Positions 55,230-64,000 are shown, counted from the stretch's first letter. The stretch: DNA of 64,000 nt from Mycobacterium terramassiliense (GCF_900157385.1 NZ_LT717701.1:779772-843771); one strand, 5' to 3'. The notes: generated by a model from the sequence alone, not told the origin. Program-made: numbers and translations.

Positions 55230-56108
55230 ATGACGGCGACAACGGGGGAGCTGACCTTCGAGTCCACCTCGCGGTTCGCGGAGGTCGACGTCGACGGACC
55301 GCTGAAGCTGCACTACCACGAGGCCGGGACCGGCAACGACCAGACCGTCGTACTGTTGCACGGCGGCGGTCCGGGCGCGTCGAGCTGGACCAACTTCTCG
55401 CGGAACATCGCGGTGCTCGCGGAGCGGTTCCACGTGCTGGCCGTCGATCAGCCCGGGTACGGACATTCCGACAAACGGGCCGAACACGGCCAGTTCAACC
55501 GCTACGCCGCGCGGGCGCTGGGCGGGCTGTTCGACCAACTGGGCCTGGGACGCGTTCCGCTGGTGGGCAATTCGCTCGGCGGGGGCACCGCGGTCCGGTT
55601 CGCCCTCGACTACCCCGACCGGGCCGGGCGCCTGGTGCTGATGGGCCCCGGCGGGTTGAGCGTCAACCTGTTCTCGCCGGACCCGACCGAGGGCGTCAAG
55701 CGGCTGTCGGCGTTCTCCGCCGCCCCCACCCGCGAGAACCTCGAAGCCTTCCTGCGGGTGATGGTCTACGACAAGAACCTGATCACCCCCGAGCTGGTGG
55801 ATCAGCGCTTCGCGTTGGCCAGCACGCCGGAATCGCTGGCGGCGACCCGGGCGATGGGAATGTCGTTCGCGGGGGCCGATTTTGAGCTGGGCATGATGTG
55901 GCGCGAGGTGTACAAATTGCGCCAACCGGTGTTGCTGATCTGGGGGCGCGAGGACCGCGTCAACCCGCTGGACGGGGCGCTGGTGGCGCTGAAGACCATT
56001 CCGCGTGCGCAGCTGCACGTTTTCGGGCAATGTGGGCATTGGGCGCAGGTGGAGAAGTTCGACGAATTCAACAAGCTCACCGTTGATTTCCTGGGAGGCG
56101 CGCGATGA
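55230..56108 (+). CDS. hsaD: 4,9-DSHA hydrolase HsaD
   Basis: Meta-cleavage product hydrolase splitting 4,9-DSHA to DOHNAA and HHD. 292 residues; alpha/beta hydrolase triad Ser115 (VGNSLGGGT), Asp242 (REDRVNP) and His270 (CGHWAQVEK), each one position above the M. tuberculosis numbering. HGGGPGASSW is the oxyanion loop. Start 16 nt after hsaA; stop overlaps hsaC (4 nt). Confidence 0.96.
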   Translation: MTATTGELTFESTSRFAEVDVDGPLKLHYHEAGTGNDQTVVLLHGGGPGASSWTNFSRNIAVLAERFHVLAVDQPGYGHSDKRAEHGQFNRYAARALGGLFDQLGLGRVPLVGNSLGGGTAVRFALDYPDRAGRLVLMGPGGLSVNLFSPDPTEGVKRLSAFSAAPTRENLEAFLRVMVYDKNLITPELVDQRFALASTPESLAATRAMGMSFAGADFELGMMWREVYKLRQPVLLIWGREDRVNPLDGALVALKTIPRAQLHVFGQCGHWAQVEKFDEFNKLTVDFLGGAR

Positions 56109-57007
56109 GTATCCGGTCCCTGGGCTACCTTCGCATCGAGGCCACCGATATGGCGGCCTGGCGCGAGTACGGCCTGAAGGTGCTCGGCATGGTCGAAGGC
56201 AAGGGCAGCACCGAGGGGGCGCTCTACTTGCGCATGGACGACTTCCCGGCCCGGCTGGTCATCGTGCCCGGCGAACGCGACCAGCTGAGCGAAGCCGGCT
56301 GGGAATGCGCGAACGCCGAAGGCCTGCAAGAGATCCGAAACCGGCTCGACGTGGAGGGCACGCCCTACAAGGAGGCCACCGCGGCCGAGCTGGCGGATCG
56401 CCGGGTCGACGAGATGATCCGGTTCTCCGACCCGTCGGGCAACTGCCTCGAGGTCTTCCACGGTGCCGCCCTGGAACATCGCCGGGTGGTCAGCCCGTAC
56501 GGACACAGGTTTGTCACCGGTGAGCAGGGCCTGGGGCACGTGGTGCTGACCACCCGCGACGACGAGGAGACGCTGCACTTCTATCGGGACGTGCTGGGCT
56601 TCACGCTGCGCGACTCGATGCGCCTGCCGCCGCAGGTGGTGGGGCGGCCCGCCGACGGGGCGCCGGTCTGGCTGCGGTTCTTGGGCTGCAACCCGCGTCA
56701 TCACAGCCTCGCGTTCATGCCCGGGCAGACCCCGAGCGGCATCGTGCACCTGATGGTCGAGGTGGAAGAGGCCGACGACGTCGGCCTGTGCCTGGACCGG
56801 GCGCTGCGCCGTCAGGTGCCGATGTCGGCCACGTTGGGCCGCCACGTCAACGACCTGATGTTGTCCTTCTACATGAAGACCCCCGGTGGGTTTGACATCG
56901 AGTTCGGTTGTGAGGGCAGGAAAGTCGACGACCACGACTGGATCGCCCGGGAAAGCACCGCAGTGAGCCTGTGGGGCCACGACTTCACGGTCGGCTTCCG
57001 CGCCTAA
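56105..57007 (+). CDS. hsaC: Extradiol dioxygenase HsaC
   Basis: Fe(II)-dependent ring cleavage of 3,4-DHSA. 300 residues in the two-domain vicinal-oxygen-chelate fold. The 2-His-1-Glu facial triad is His145 (GLGHVVLTT), His215 (IVHLMVE) and Glu266 (FDIEFG). ATG overlaps hsaD. Essential for growth on cholesterol in related mycobacteria (Rv3568c). Confidence 0.97.
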   Translation: MSIRSLGYLRIEATDMAAWREYGLKVLGMVEGKGSTEGALYLRMDDFPARLVIVPGERDQLSEAGWECANAEGLQEIRNRLDVEGTPYKEATAAELADRRVDEMIRFSDPSGNCLEVFHGAALEHRRVVSPYGHRFVTGEQGLGHVVLTTRDDEETLHFYRDVLGFTLRDSMRLPPQVVGRPADGAPVWLRFLGCNPRHHSLAFMPGQTPSGIVHLMVEVEEADDVGLCLDRALRRQVPMSATLGRHVNDLMLSFYMKTPGGFDIEFGCEGRKVDDHDWIARESTAVSLWGHDFTVGFRA

Positions 57008-57020
57008 CCCGAGGCCAACC

Positions 57021-57584
57021 ATGTCGGCACAGATCGATCCGCGAGCCTTCCGGCAGGTGCTCGGTCAGTTCTGCACCGGGATCACCATCATCACCACCGT
57101 GCATGACGACGTCCCGATCGGCTTCGCCTGCCAGTCTTTCGCGGCGCTGTCGCTGGACCCGCCGCTGGTGCTGTTCTGCCCCACCAAGGTGTCGCGGTCC
57201 TGGAAGGCCATCCAGGCAACCGGCCGGTTCTGCGTCAACGTGCTGACCGAGCAGCAGAAGGACGTGTCGGCCCGGTTCGGATCCAAGGAGCCCGACAAAT
57301 TCGCCGGAATAGACTGGCACCCATCGGAATTGGGTTCGCCGATCATCGACCGCTCGCTCGCCTACATCGATTGCACCGTGGCGTCCGTGCACGACGGCGG
57401 GGATCACTTCGTGGTGTTCGGTGCGGTCCAATCGCTGTCCGAGGCCCCCAAGATCAAGCCCCGGCCCCTGCTGTTCTATCGCGGCGACTACACCGGCATC
57501 GAGCCCGACAAGACCACGCCGGCCCAATGGCGCGACGACTTGGAGGCTTTCCTCACCACGACCACCCAGGACACCTGGCTGTAG
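57021..57584 (+). CDS. hsaB: Flavin reductase HsaB
   Basis: NADH-dependent flavin reductase giving reduced flavin to HsaA; 187 residues of the FMN-binding split-barrel family. Features: FCTGITIITTVHDDVPIGF, CQSFAALSLDPPLVLF, GRFCVNVL and HFVVFGAV. ATG 13 nt after hsaC. It closes the hsaA-D-C-B operon (Rv3567c equivalent). Confidence 0.95.
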   Translation: MSAQIDPRAFRQVLGQFCTGITIITTVHDDVPIGFACQSFAALSLDPPLVLFCPTKVSRSWKAIQATGRFCVNVLTEQQKDVSARFGSKEPDKFAGIDWHPSELGSPIIDRSLAYIDCTVASVHDGGDHFVVFGAVQSLSEAPKIKPRPLLFYRGDYTGIEPDKTTPAQWRDDLEAFLTTTTQDTWL

Positions 57585-57617
57585 AGCCGCGCGCGGCGAC
57601 GCGCCGGCGGCGCGCCC

Positions 57618-58484
57618 ATGTTTGGCGGCCGCGGGCTTTCGGGAATGCGTTGTGTCATGCGCTCACCAGCGACACGGGCGTTGACGGACTACCTGAACGC
57701 TCAAATCGGCCAGATACAAATCGGCGATAGTGAGCTGCGCGGCGCCGAAAACCGGGACACCATTCACGACACCCGCGTCGCCACTCGGCGATTCCGCAGC
57801 ACGCTGCGCGTCTTCGCCAAAATCCTCGATGCCGGCATCGGCGACCTGGACCGCGAACTGAAGTGGTATGCCGGGCTGCTCGGCGACGTGCGCGACTGCC
57901 AGGTTCAGGGGCGCCGGTTCGACGAGGCGCTGGACGCGATGCCCGAGGAGCTGATCCTCGGCCCCGTCCGCTCGCGGATCCGCAACGATCTGCAGGCGAT
58001 CGAGCTGCCGGCCCGTGCCCGCCTGAGCGAGGCGATGGACTCCGACCGCTACCACCGGCTGCAGGCGGCGTTGCGCCGTTGGCGCGACGAACCGCCCGTC
58101 GACCAACGGCTCTCCGCCAAGGCGCTGCGCAAGCGGGCCCGGCGGGCGCAACGCAAGGCGGACCGGCGATTGGCGGCGGCGCTGGACTCCGGCGACGACG
58201 TGATGCTGCACAGGGCGCGCAAGGCCGCCAAACGCGCTCGCTACGCCGCCGAACTGGGCAAACCGCTGGACCAGGGCGCGGGGCGAACCATCAAGCACTA
58301 CAAGCGGATTCAGGGCCTGCTCGGTGACCACCAGGACACCGTCGTCGCCACCGAGGCGCTTCGGCAGATGGCGGTGACCGCCGGTACGACGGTGGGCGAG
58401 AACGGCTTCAGCTACGGCGTGTTGTACGCGCGCGAGCTACAGATCGCCCGCCGATGCCGGGAAGGAGCGTTGCAGCTCGTGTGA
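57618..58484 (+). CDS. CHAD-domain protein
   Basis: 288 residues, helical, with the histidine/arginine pattern of CHAD domains: TIHDTRVATRRFRSTLRVF near residue 50, WYAGLLGDVRDCQV, LHRARKAAKRARYAAEL, and KRIQGLLGDHQDTVVA. CHAD proteins bind polyphosphate granules in other bacteria. Alternative starts at 57645 and 57657 exist; the 57618 ATG lacks a good ribosome site. The stop is 2 nt from a strong hairpin. Confidence 0.85.
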   Translation: MFGGRGLSGMRCVMRSPATRALTDYLNAQIGQIQIGDSELRGAENRDTIHDTRVATRRFRSTLRVFAKILDAGIGDLDRELKWYAGLLGDVRDCQVQGRRFDEALDAMPEELILGPVRSRIRNDLQAIELPARARLSEAMDSDRYHRLQAALRRWRDEPPVDQRLSAKALRKRARRAQRKADRRLAAALDSGDDVMLHRARKAAKRARYAAELGKPLDQGAGRTIKHYKRIQGLLGDHQDTVVATEALRQMAVTAGTTVGENGFSYGVLYARELQIARRCREGALQLV

Positions 58485-58486
58485 GA

Positions 58487-58533
58487 GGCACACCCGATGG
58501 CCCGCTTGAGGGGGGCGGGCCATCGGGTGTGCC
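58487..58533. terminator. Bidirectional hairpin terminator
   Basis: Arms 58487-58505 (GGCACACCCGATGGCCCGC) and 58515-58533 are perfectly complementary over 19 bp with a 9-nt loop. It lies between convergent genes, 3 nt after one stop and 11 nt before the other. No T-run on either side, as usual in mycobacteria. Confidence 0.85.
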
Positions 58534-58543
58534 CGGGTCTGAT

Positions 58544-58978
58544 TCAGCCCGTTGCGGGCCGGTGCGGTCGGACGGATTCCGCGTCGTCGGCCGCTGGCTC
58601 GTGCGACGCCTCGCCGGTCTTCTCGTCCGTGTCCCTGACGTTCGGGTCGAGGCGGTCGGCGCGCCTGAATTGATCCTCGAGTTGCTCGCGCGATGTCGCC
58701 GCGTCGCTCTGGTGACTGGCGGCTCGTTCCTGCAACCTCGCGGCTTCGGCGGCCTTGGCTTCGGCCTCGGCCTGGGCCGCCCGCGCCTTGGCCGCCGTTT
58801 CGTCGGCGAGCGCTTGCCGCCGTTCTACCCGCGATGACGCGACCTTGGCCTCTTCGCGAATCTGTTCGGCTTGCCGCTGGCGGCGGCGACGCGTCGCTCT
58901 GGTCGCCGCGACGATCAGGGCGGCGATCACCAGGACCGCCACGATGACGGCGATGACAATCCAAATAGTGCTGCTCAT
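58544..58978 (-). CDS. Single-span membrane protein with coiled coil
   Basis: 144 residues: N-terminal membrane helix (STIWIVIAVIVAVLVIAALI), a basic stop-transfer run (RATRRRRQRQ), then an Ala/Glu-rich coiled coil (about 45-100) and an acidic tail. ATG 58978 has ACGGAG upstream; an open N-terminal extension to 59095 lacks a ribosome site and reads as noise. Function unknown; the topology implies a short extracellular end and long cytosolic coil. Convergent with the CHAD gene. Confidence 0.75.
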   Translation of the reverse strand: MSSTIWIVIAVIVAVLVIAALIVAATRATRRRRQRQAEQIREEAKVASSRVERRQALADETAAKARAAQAEAEAKAAEAARLQERAASHQSDAATSREQLEDQFRRADRLDPNVRDTDEKTGEASHEPAADDAESVRPHRPATG

Positions 58979-59128
58979 CAGGGGCTCCGTACGTTTCGTG
59001 GGTGGTGTGCTGCAGCGCCCGTCCGTACCGGGTTCCCCATATTTGACAGATATAAAACAAGGCGCTTCGGCGGGCGCGCCGCGCGTTTGGCGCAAACGAT
59101 CGCGGCTGACGCGGGCCAGAATGGCCCT

Positions 59129-59959
59129 ATGACGCTGGATCTCACCGGGTACTTCGACCGCATCGGCTTCCGCGGCGCCGCCGAGCCGAACCTGGAGGTC
59201 TTACAGGCCCTGATGACCGCGCACACGCTGGCGATCCCGTTCGAGAACCTCGATCCGCTGACCGGAGTGCCGGTCGACGACCTGAGCCCAGAGGCCCTGA
59301 CCGACAAGCTCGTTCACCGCGGCCGGGGCGGCTATTGCTACGAGCACAACGGGCTGATGGGTTACGCGCTGCGCGAAATCGGCTTCCGGGTGCGGCGATT
59401 GGCCGGCCGGGTGGTCTGGATGCTGCCGCCCGACGCGCCGCTCCCGGCGCAGACGCACACGGTATTGGCGGTGACCTTCCCCGGCTCGCAGGGGCCATAC
59501 CTCGTCGATGTCGGCTTCGGCGGCCAGACGCCGACCTCGCCGCTGCGTATCGAAACCGGCAGCGTCCAGCAGACGACCCGCGAACCGTACCGGCTCGAGG
59601 ACCGCCGCGACGGGCTGGTCCTACAGGCCCTCATCTCCGACCAGTGGGTGCCGCTCTACGAATTCACCACGCAGACCCAGCCGGACATCGACCTGAAGGT
59701 GGCCAGCTGGTTCGTCTCCACCCATCCCGCGTCGCACTTCGTGACCGGCCTGATGGCCGCAAAGGTCACCGACGACGCCCGGCTGAACCTGGCCGGCCGG
59801 AATCTGACCGTCCACCGCGCCGGGGCCAGCGAGAAAATCCGCCTGCCCGACGCGGCCGCCGTCATCGACACCCTCGCCGAACGGTTCGGGGTCAACGTGG
59901 CCGACATCGGCGAGCGCGGCGCACTGGAAGCCCGCCTCGACAAGGTCCTCGACGCCTAA
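59129..59959 (+). CDS. nat: Arylamine N-acetyltransferase
   Basis: 276 residues with the NAT catalytic triad Cys70 (RGRGGYC), His110 (AQTHTVLA) and Asp127 (VDVGFGG). Acetylates arylamines such as isoniazid; in mycobacteria it also uses propionyl-CoA and is associated with the cholesterol genes (Rv3566c lies by hsaA-D). ATG 59129 gives MTLDLTGYFDRIGF, the family start; an ATG at 59121 is in another frame. Confidence 0.94.
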   Translation: MTLDLTGYFDRIGFRGAAEPNLEVLQALMTAHTLAIPFENLDPLTGVPVDDLSPEALTDKLVHRGRGGYCYEHNGLMGYALREIGFRVRRLAGRVVWMLPPDAPLPAQTHTVLAVTFPGSQGPYLVDVGFGGQTPTSPLRIETGSVQQTTREPYRLEDRRDGLVLQALISDQWVPLYEFTTQTQPDIDLKVASWFVSTHPASHFVTGLMAAKVTDDARLNLAGRNLTVHRAGASEKIRLPDAAAVIDTLAERFGVNVADIGERGALEARLDKVLDA

Positions 59960-60026
59960 TCCGCACGTCATTCGACGTGATGACCGCCATACCGAGGTAA
60001 ATGCGGCAATTTATAAGAACGTCTAT

Positions 60027-60040
60027 TAATCTGTCCCGAC
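60027..60040 (+). promoter_or_regulatory. Predicted leaderless promoter of the FAAL gene
   Basis: TAATCT (60027-60032), 8 nt, then GTG 60041, in an AT-rich patch (60003-60032). No ribosome site before the GTG. Confidence 0.45.
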
Positions 60041-61900
60041 GTGAGTCGGGATCACGGGTCAACCAATGCTGTCGCCGTCGCCTCGGACAGCGTAGAGGCC
60101 GACGCAGCCGCGGCCGGCAAGATCGTGGTGCCCGAGGGCGTGACGTTGACCTCGAATTTCGACCGGAACCGGGCTCAGCTCGGTGACAGCCCGGCGTACC
60201 GCTTCCTCGACTACTCGCAGGACCAGGACGGCCGGGTCGTCGAGCTCAGCTGGAACGAGCTGTGGTCGCGGGTCTGCGCGATCGGCGCCCGCTTGCAGCA
60301 GGTCACCCGGCCCGGAGATCGGGTGGCCGTCCTGGCGCCGCAGGGCCTCGACTATGTGGCGGGCTTCTTCGGCGCCATCCATGCGGGCAATGTCGCGATC
60401 CCACTCTTTGCGCCGACTTTGGCCGGGCACGGCGAGCGGCTGGCGGCGGTGCTGGCCGACGCCCGGCCCGCCGCGGTCCTGACCACGACGTCGGCCGCCG
60501 AATCGGTTCGGACGTTTATCCGGACGTTGCCCGCGCGCGAGCGGCCGCGGATGATCGCGGTGGACGCGGTACCCGCGACGCTCGGCGCGACCTTTACCGA
60601 CCCCGTCCGGGACACCGACGACCTCGCCTATCTGCAGTACACGTCGGGATCGACCCGCACGCCGGCCGGGGTGGAGATCACCCATCGCGCCGTGTACACC
60701 AACGCGATGCAGATGATCCTGCACGGCGGGCTGAACACCGACGTCCAATGCGTGAGCTGGTTGCCGCTGTATCACGACATGGGACTGATGATGATCGTGT
60801 TCACGGCGTATTTCGGGGCGCACGTCACGCTGATGGATCCGATGGCTTTCCTGCGCCGGCCCTACCGATGGATCAAGCAACTGGGCATCGCGGCGACCCG
60901 CGGCCGGACAATGGCGGCGGCGCCGAACTTCGCGTTCGAGCTGACGGCCCAGCGCGGCCTTCCGCCCAAGGGCGAGGATCTCGACCTCAGCAACGTCGTG
61001 TGCCTGCTCAACGGTTCGGAGCCCGTGAGCATGTCGGCCATCGAGCAGTTCACCAACGCGTTCGCCCCGTATGGTCTGCCCGCGACGGTGGTCAAGCCGT
61101 CCTACGGGATGGCCGAAGCGACGCTGTCGGTCGCCAGCATCGCCTCGGACGCCGCGGCCAGCGCGATCTTCCTCGACCGGGAGCAGCTCGGCGCCGGCCG
61201 CGCGGTGGTCGTCGAGCCGACCGCGTCCGGTGCGGTCTCGCTTGTCTCATGCGGCCAGCCGATCCTCGAGGAGTGGGCGGTGATCGCCGACCCGGACGGC
61301 GCGGAGGTGCCCGACGGCACCGTGGGGGAAATCTGGTTGCACGGCAACAACGTCGGCCGCGGATACTTCGGGCGCGAGGAAGAAACGCGACGGGTGTTCG
61401 GCAACAAGCTGCAGACCCGGCTCGAGGCCGGGAGCCACGCCGAGGGCGCCCCGGACAACGGGTCCTGGCTGGCCACCGGCGATCTCGGTGTCTACGTCGA
61501 CGGCGAGCTTTACCTGACCGGGCGGATCAAAGACCTCATCATCATCGACGGCCGCAACCACTACCCGCACGACATCGAAACGACGGTGAGCGAAGCCTCG
61601 CCGGCCATCCGCACCGGCTATGTGGCCGCGTTTTCCGTTCCCGCCGAGGCGGTTTCCTCCATCCCCGGCGGCGGCTCCGGCGAGCAGGTGGTCGTCGTCG
61701 CCGAGCGCGCCGCCGGGGCGGGTCGCGCCGAGCTGGGGCCGATCGTTGACACCGTGCGCGCCGCGATCTCGCGGCATCACCAGATTCGTGTCGCCGATGT
61801 GCGGCTGGTGGCCGCCGGGGCCATCCCCCGCACGACGAGCGGTAAACTTGCCCGCAACGCCTGCCGCGCCGAGTACCTCGCAGGGCGTTTCAACCGCTGA
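60041..61900 (+). CDS. Fatty-acyl-AMP ligase (FAAL, FadD family)
   Basis: 619 residues. Adenylation motifs: YLQYTSGSTRTPAG, WLPLYHDMG, KPSYGMAEATL and TGDLGVYVDGELYLTGRIKD. The FAAL-specific motif insertion, AAPNFAFELTAQRG, is present, so it likely forms acyl-AMP for transfer to an acyl carrier or polyketide synthase, like FadD32. No PKS or ACP gene is adjacent, and no equivalent lies between nat and aspB in M. tuberculosis. GTG start with leaderless-type promoter. Convergent with aspB, overlapping 11 nt. Confidence 0.88.
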   Translation: MSRDHGSTNAVAVASDSVEADAAAAGKIVVPEGVTLTSNFDRNRAQLGDSPAYRFLDYSQDQDGRVVELSWNELWSRVCAIGARLQQVTRPGDRVAVLAPQGLDYVAGFFGAIHAGNVAIPLFAPTLAGHGERLAAVLADARPAAVLTTTSAAESVRTFIRTLPARERPRMIAVDAVPATLGATFTDPVRDTDDLAYLQYTSGSTRTPAGVEITHRAVYTNAMQMILHGGLNTDVQCVSWLPLYHDMGLMMIVFTAYFGAHVTLMDPMAFLRRPYRWIKQLGIAATRGRTMAAAPNFAFELTAQRGLPPKGEDLDLSNVVCLLNGSEPVSMSAIEQFTNAFAPYGLPATVVKPSYGMAEATLSVASIASDAAASAIFLDREQLGAGRAVVVEPTASGAVSLVSCGQPILEEWAVIADPDGAEVPDGTVGEIWLHGNNVGRGYFGREEETRRVFGNKLQTRLEAGSHAEGAPDNGSWLATGDLGVYVDGELYLTGRIKDLIIIDGRNHYPHDIETTVSEASPAIRTGYVAAFSVPAEAVSSIPGGGSGEQVVVVAERAAGAGRAELGPIVDTVRAAISRHHQIRVADVRLVAAGAIPRTTSGKLARNACRAEYLAGRFNR

Positions 61901-63059
61901 TCGGCAGCCACGACCCTATCCGGTGCAGGGCCTCCTCGATGTCGCTCGTGGGTCCGGCGAACGAGAGGCGGACGAACGAATTGCCGCGCGCGGTGTCGAA
62001 GTCGATGCCCGGCGCGATGGCAACGCCGGTGTCGGCCAGCAATTTTGAGCAGAATCCCAGCGAGTCGCCGGTGAAGTCCGAGACGTCGGCGTACACGTAG
62101 AACGCGCCGTCGGTGGGCGCCAGCCGGTCGACGCCGATCGCGCGGAGCCCGTCGAGGAGCAGCGACCGGTTGACCGCGTAATGCCGCAGATTGCCGTCGG
62201 CCTCGGCGGTGGCCTCCGGGGTGAACGCCGCCACCGCGGCGATCTGCGACAGCACCGGCGGGCAGATGGTGAAGTTGCCGGTCAGGCAGTCCACCGCCCG
62301 GCGCAGCTCGGGCGGCACCAGCAGCCAGCCGAGCCGCCAGCCCGTCATCGCGTAATACTTCGAAAAGCTGTTGACCACCACCGCGTCTCGCGATGTCTGC
62401 CAGGCGCAGCTGGTCTCCGGTGCCGCGTCGTAGACCAGGCCGTGGTAGACCTCGTCGCTGATCAGCCGTACGCCGGATGCCTGACACCACGACGCGATCG
62501 CGGACAACTCGGCCGGCGGGATGACGGTCCCGGTGGGATTGGCGGGGCTGGCGACGATCACGCCCTTGATGGGTGGGTCCAGTTCGGCGAGCATCCGCGC
62601 GGTGGGCTGGAACCGGGTTTGCGGCCCGCACGCGATGTCTACTACCTCACATCCCAACGCGGACAGGATGTTTCGGTAGCAGGGATAGCCGGGACTGGCC
62701 AGCGCCACGCGATCGCCGACGTCGAAGCACGCCAGGAAGGCGAGCAGGAATCCGCCCGAGGAGCCCGTGGTCACGACGACCGCGTCGGGCTCCACGTCGA
62801 TGCCGTGTTTGTGTTGGTAGTCGGCCGCTATCGCGGCGCGCAGTTCCGGAATGCCCAGCGCGACCGTATAACCCAGCTGGTTGGCGTGCAGCGCGGCGGC
62901 CGCCGCCGCGCGCACCGGCTCGGGCGCGCCGACGCTGGGCTGGCCCGCCGACAAGTTCACGAGGTCGCCATGGGTGCGCTGCCGCTCCGCGGCGGCCAGC
63001 CAGACATCCATCACATAGAACGGCGGGATGCCGGCGCGCAGGGCGACGTGGTCGGTCAC
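61890..63059 (-). CDS. aspB: PLP-dependent aminotransferase AspB
   Basis: 389 residues of fold-type I, class I/II aminotransferases. PLP lysine is Lys234 (SFSKYYAMTGWRLGW); SPANPTGTVIPPAE and ISDEVYHGLVY bind the cofactor, and an Arg near the end (FVRLSFAGP) binds the substrate carboxylate. Corresponds to Rv3565, annotated as aspartate aminotransferase; actual substrate unproven. GTG start overlaps the fadE33 stop (GTGA), so co-transcribed. Confidence 0.93.
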   Translation of the reverse strand: MTDHVALRAGIPPFYVMDVWLAAAERQRTHGDLVNLSAGQPSVGAPEPVRAAAAAALHANQLGYTVALGIPELRAAIAADYQHKHGIDVEPDAVVVTTGSSGGFLLAFLACFDVGDRVALASPGYPCYRNILSALGCEVVDIACGPQTRFQPTARMLAELDPPIKGVIVASPANPTGTVIPPAELSAIASWCQASGVRLISDEVYHGLVYDAAPETSCAWQTSRDAVVVNSFSKYYAMTGWRLGWLLVPPELRRAVDCLTGNFTICPPVLSQIAAVAAFTPEATAEADGNLRHYAVNRSLLLDGLRAIGVDRLAPTDGAFYVYADVSDFTGDSLGFCSKLLADTGVAIAPGIDFDTARGNSFVRLSFAGPTSDIEEALHRIGSWLPISG

Positions 63060-64000
63060 GTCGGCAAGACTTCACATTCCAGCTGGCGCAGCAGCTCGCG
63101 CGGCGAGCCGAGCAGTTGTGCGCTGCCGTGGGCGCGCTTGAAGTACAGGTGCATGTCGTGTTCCCACGTGATCGCGATCCCGCCGTGCAACTGAATCCCC
63201 TCGGCGGCGACGTCTTTCAACGCCTCGGTGGCGGCCAGGCGCGCGGTGGCGGCGTTGGTGGGCGTGGGGTCGTCGCAGGCGTCGGACACCACGGCCTTCG
63301 CCGCGGCAACGGTGACATACAGGTTGGCCATCCGATGCTTGAGCGCCTGAAAGCTGCCGATCGGCCGGCCGAATTGAACCCGGCTCTTGGTGTATTCGAC
63401 GGTCAGTTCCAGGCAACGTTCGGCGGCGCCGATCTGCTCGGCCGCCAGCAGGATGGCCGCGGTGTCGGCGATGCCCGGGTCGGCGCCGATCGTTTCGGTC
63501 TCTTCCGGGCGCACCCGGGCGAGGCGGCGGGTGGGGTCCATGGTGTCGACGGGCTGCGCGCTGAACCGGGTCCACCTGTTCAGCCGGCCGCCGTCAACCG
63601 CGACGACGACGTCGGCGATGTCGCCGTTGACCACGTAGTCGGGGTCGAGCACCAGCGCGCCGATCGAACCGCCCTCGGCGAGCCCCGCCAGGGTCTCGCC
63701 GTCCGGCTCGGCCGCGGCGAGCAACGCCAGCTCCGCCAGCGTCGTGCCCAGCAGCGGTGAGGGCACCAGGGCGCGACCCAGCTCCTGCAGAACGGTTGCG
63801 GCGTCGGCCAATTCGCCGCCCGCACCCCCCAGTTCCTCGGGAATCACCAGGGCCGCCGCGCCGACCTGCTCGCACAGTAGCCGCCACAGCGTCTCGTCGT
63901 AGCCGCGCTCGGACTCCGTCGCGGCGCGCACCGCCGCCGGTTCCGCGTGCTTGGCCACCAGGGCCGCGACGGTCTCGCGCAGCAGCTCGCGCTCTTCAGT
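63056..64000 (-). CDS. fadE33: Acyl-CoA dehydrogenase FadE33 (5' truncated by window)
   Basis: At least 314 residues, open to the window edge. Acyl-CoA dehydrogenase features: LVIPEELGGAGG, EYTKSRVQFGRPIGSFQALK and QLHGGIAITWEHD. This matches Rv3564, one of the small FadE proteins of the cholesterol side-chain region that work as heteromeric pairs (with FadE32). The first in-frame GTG within the window is 63958, but the frame continues beyond 64000, so the start is outside. Confidence 0.9.
   Translation of the reverse strand, partial: TEERELLRETVAALVAKHAEPAAVRAATESERGYDETLWRLLCEQVGAAALVIPEELGGAGGELADAATVLQELGRALVPSPLLGTTLAELALLAAAEPDGETLAGLAEGGSIGALVLDPDYVVNGDIADVVVAVDGGRLNRWTRFSAQPVDTMDPTRRLARVRPEETETIGADPGIADTAAILLAAEQIGAAERCLELTVEYTKSRVQFGRPIGSFQALKHRMANLYVTVAAAKAVVSDACDDPTPTNAATARLAATEALKDVAAEGIQLHGGIAITWEHDMHLYFKRAHGSAQLLGSPRELLRQLECEVLPT

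Overview
This window reads as the chromosome of a slow-growing Mycobacterium, most likely in or near the M. avium complex. GC and GC3 are very high, GTG starts are frequent, and the gene order follows the M. tuberculosis segment Rv3610c to Rv3564, read in the opposite direction. Species cannot be fixed from sequence alone. The M. avium-complex guess rests on the absence of the PE_PGRS gene that lies next to clpC1 in M. tuberculosis, and on the extra metal-transport, FAAL and oxidoreductase genes.

Layout. 1-9132: the tail of ftsH, then a tightly overlapping run of folate (folE, folP1, folB, folK) and pantothenate/CoA genes (a DUF2520 protein, panC, panD, coaX), then lysS. 9246-12398: lsr2 and clpC1, each with its own promoter. 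12529-14582: a YbjQ protein and a cobalamin-riboswitch-controlled cobalt-transport operon (cbtB, cbtA, histidine-phosphatase fold). 14656-17924: lpqF, mhuD, an alpha/beta hydrolase and an unrecognised protein. 17908-27921: a two-subunit GMC dehydrogenase divergent from a complete Rv0081-Rv0087-like complex (ArsR regulator plus six hydrogenase-4/complex-I-like subunits), which lies elsewhere in M. tuberculosis. 27932-37827: core genes mutY, canB, disA, radA, lpqE, carD, ispD, ispF, cysS and an rRNA methyltransferase. 37828-43005: a secreted GDPD, a large ATP-binding LuxR regulator and a P450. 43002-47029: a broken ArsB-type transporter, an MBL-fold hydrolase, PxpA, lppH and the collapsed remnant of a Zur-type metal ABC transporter. 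47092-57584: a LacI regulator, then the cholesterol-catabolism block (kstR, fadE34, kshB, hsaA-D-C-B) with three KstR operators. 57618-64000: a CHAD protein, a coiled-coil membrane protein, nat, an orphan fatty-acyl-AMP ligase, aspB and fadE33 (cut by the window end).

Most unusual: (1) a frameshifted AbiEi/DUF559 nuclease-fold gene bracketed by a perfect 58-bp direct repeat, inserted between fadE34 and the Rv3572 homologue; (2) the Hyc-like complex whose large subunit has lost its nickel-ligand cysteines; (3) the riboswitch-cbtBA operon; (4) a recurring leaderless-promoter layout (TANNNT, 8 nt, GTG) before lysS, cysS, the LacI gene and the FAAL gene, with 18 identical bases at the two tRNA-synthetase genes; (5) several genes with probable frameshifts or deletions (Rv3604c-like, arsB2-like, znuB-like, DUF559), which could be real decay or sequencing error. 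No tRNA, rRNA, CRISPR array or intact insertion sequence was seen.
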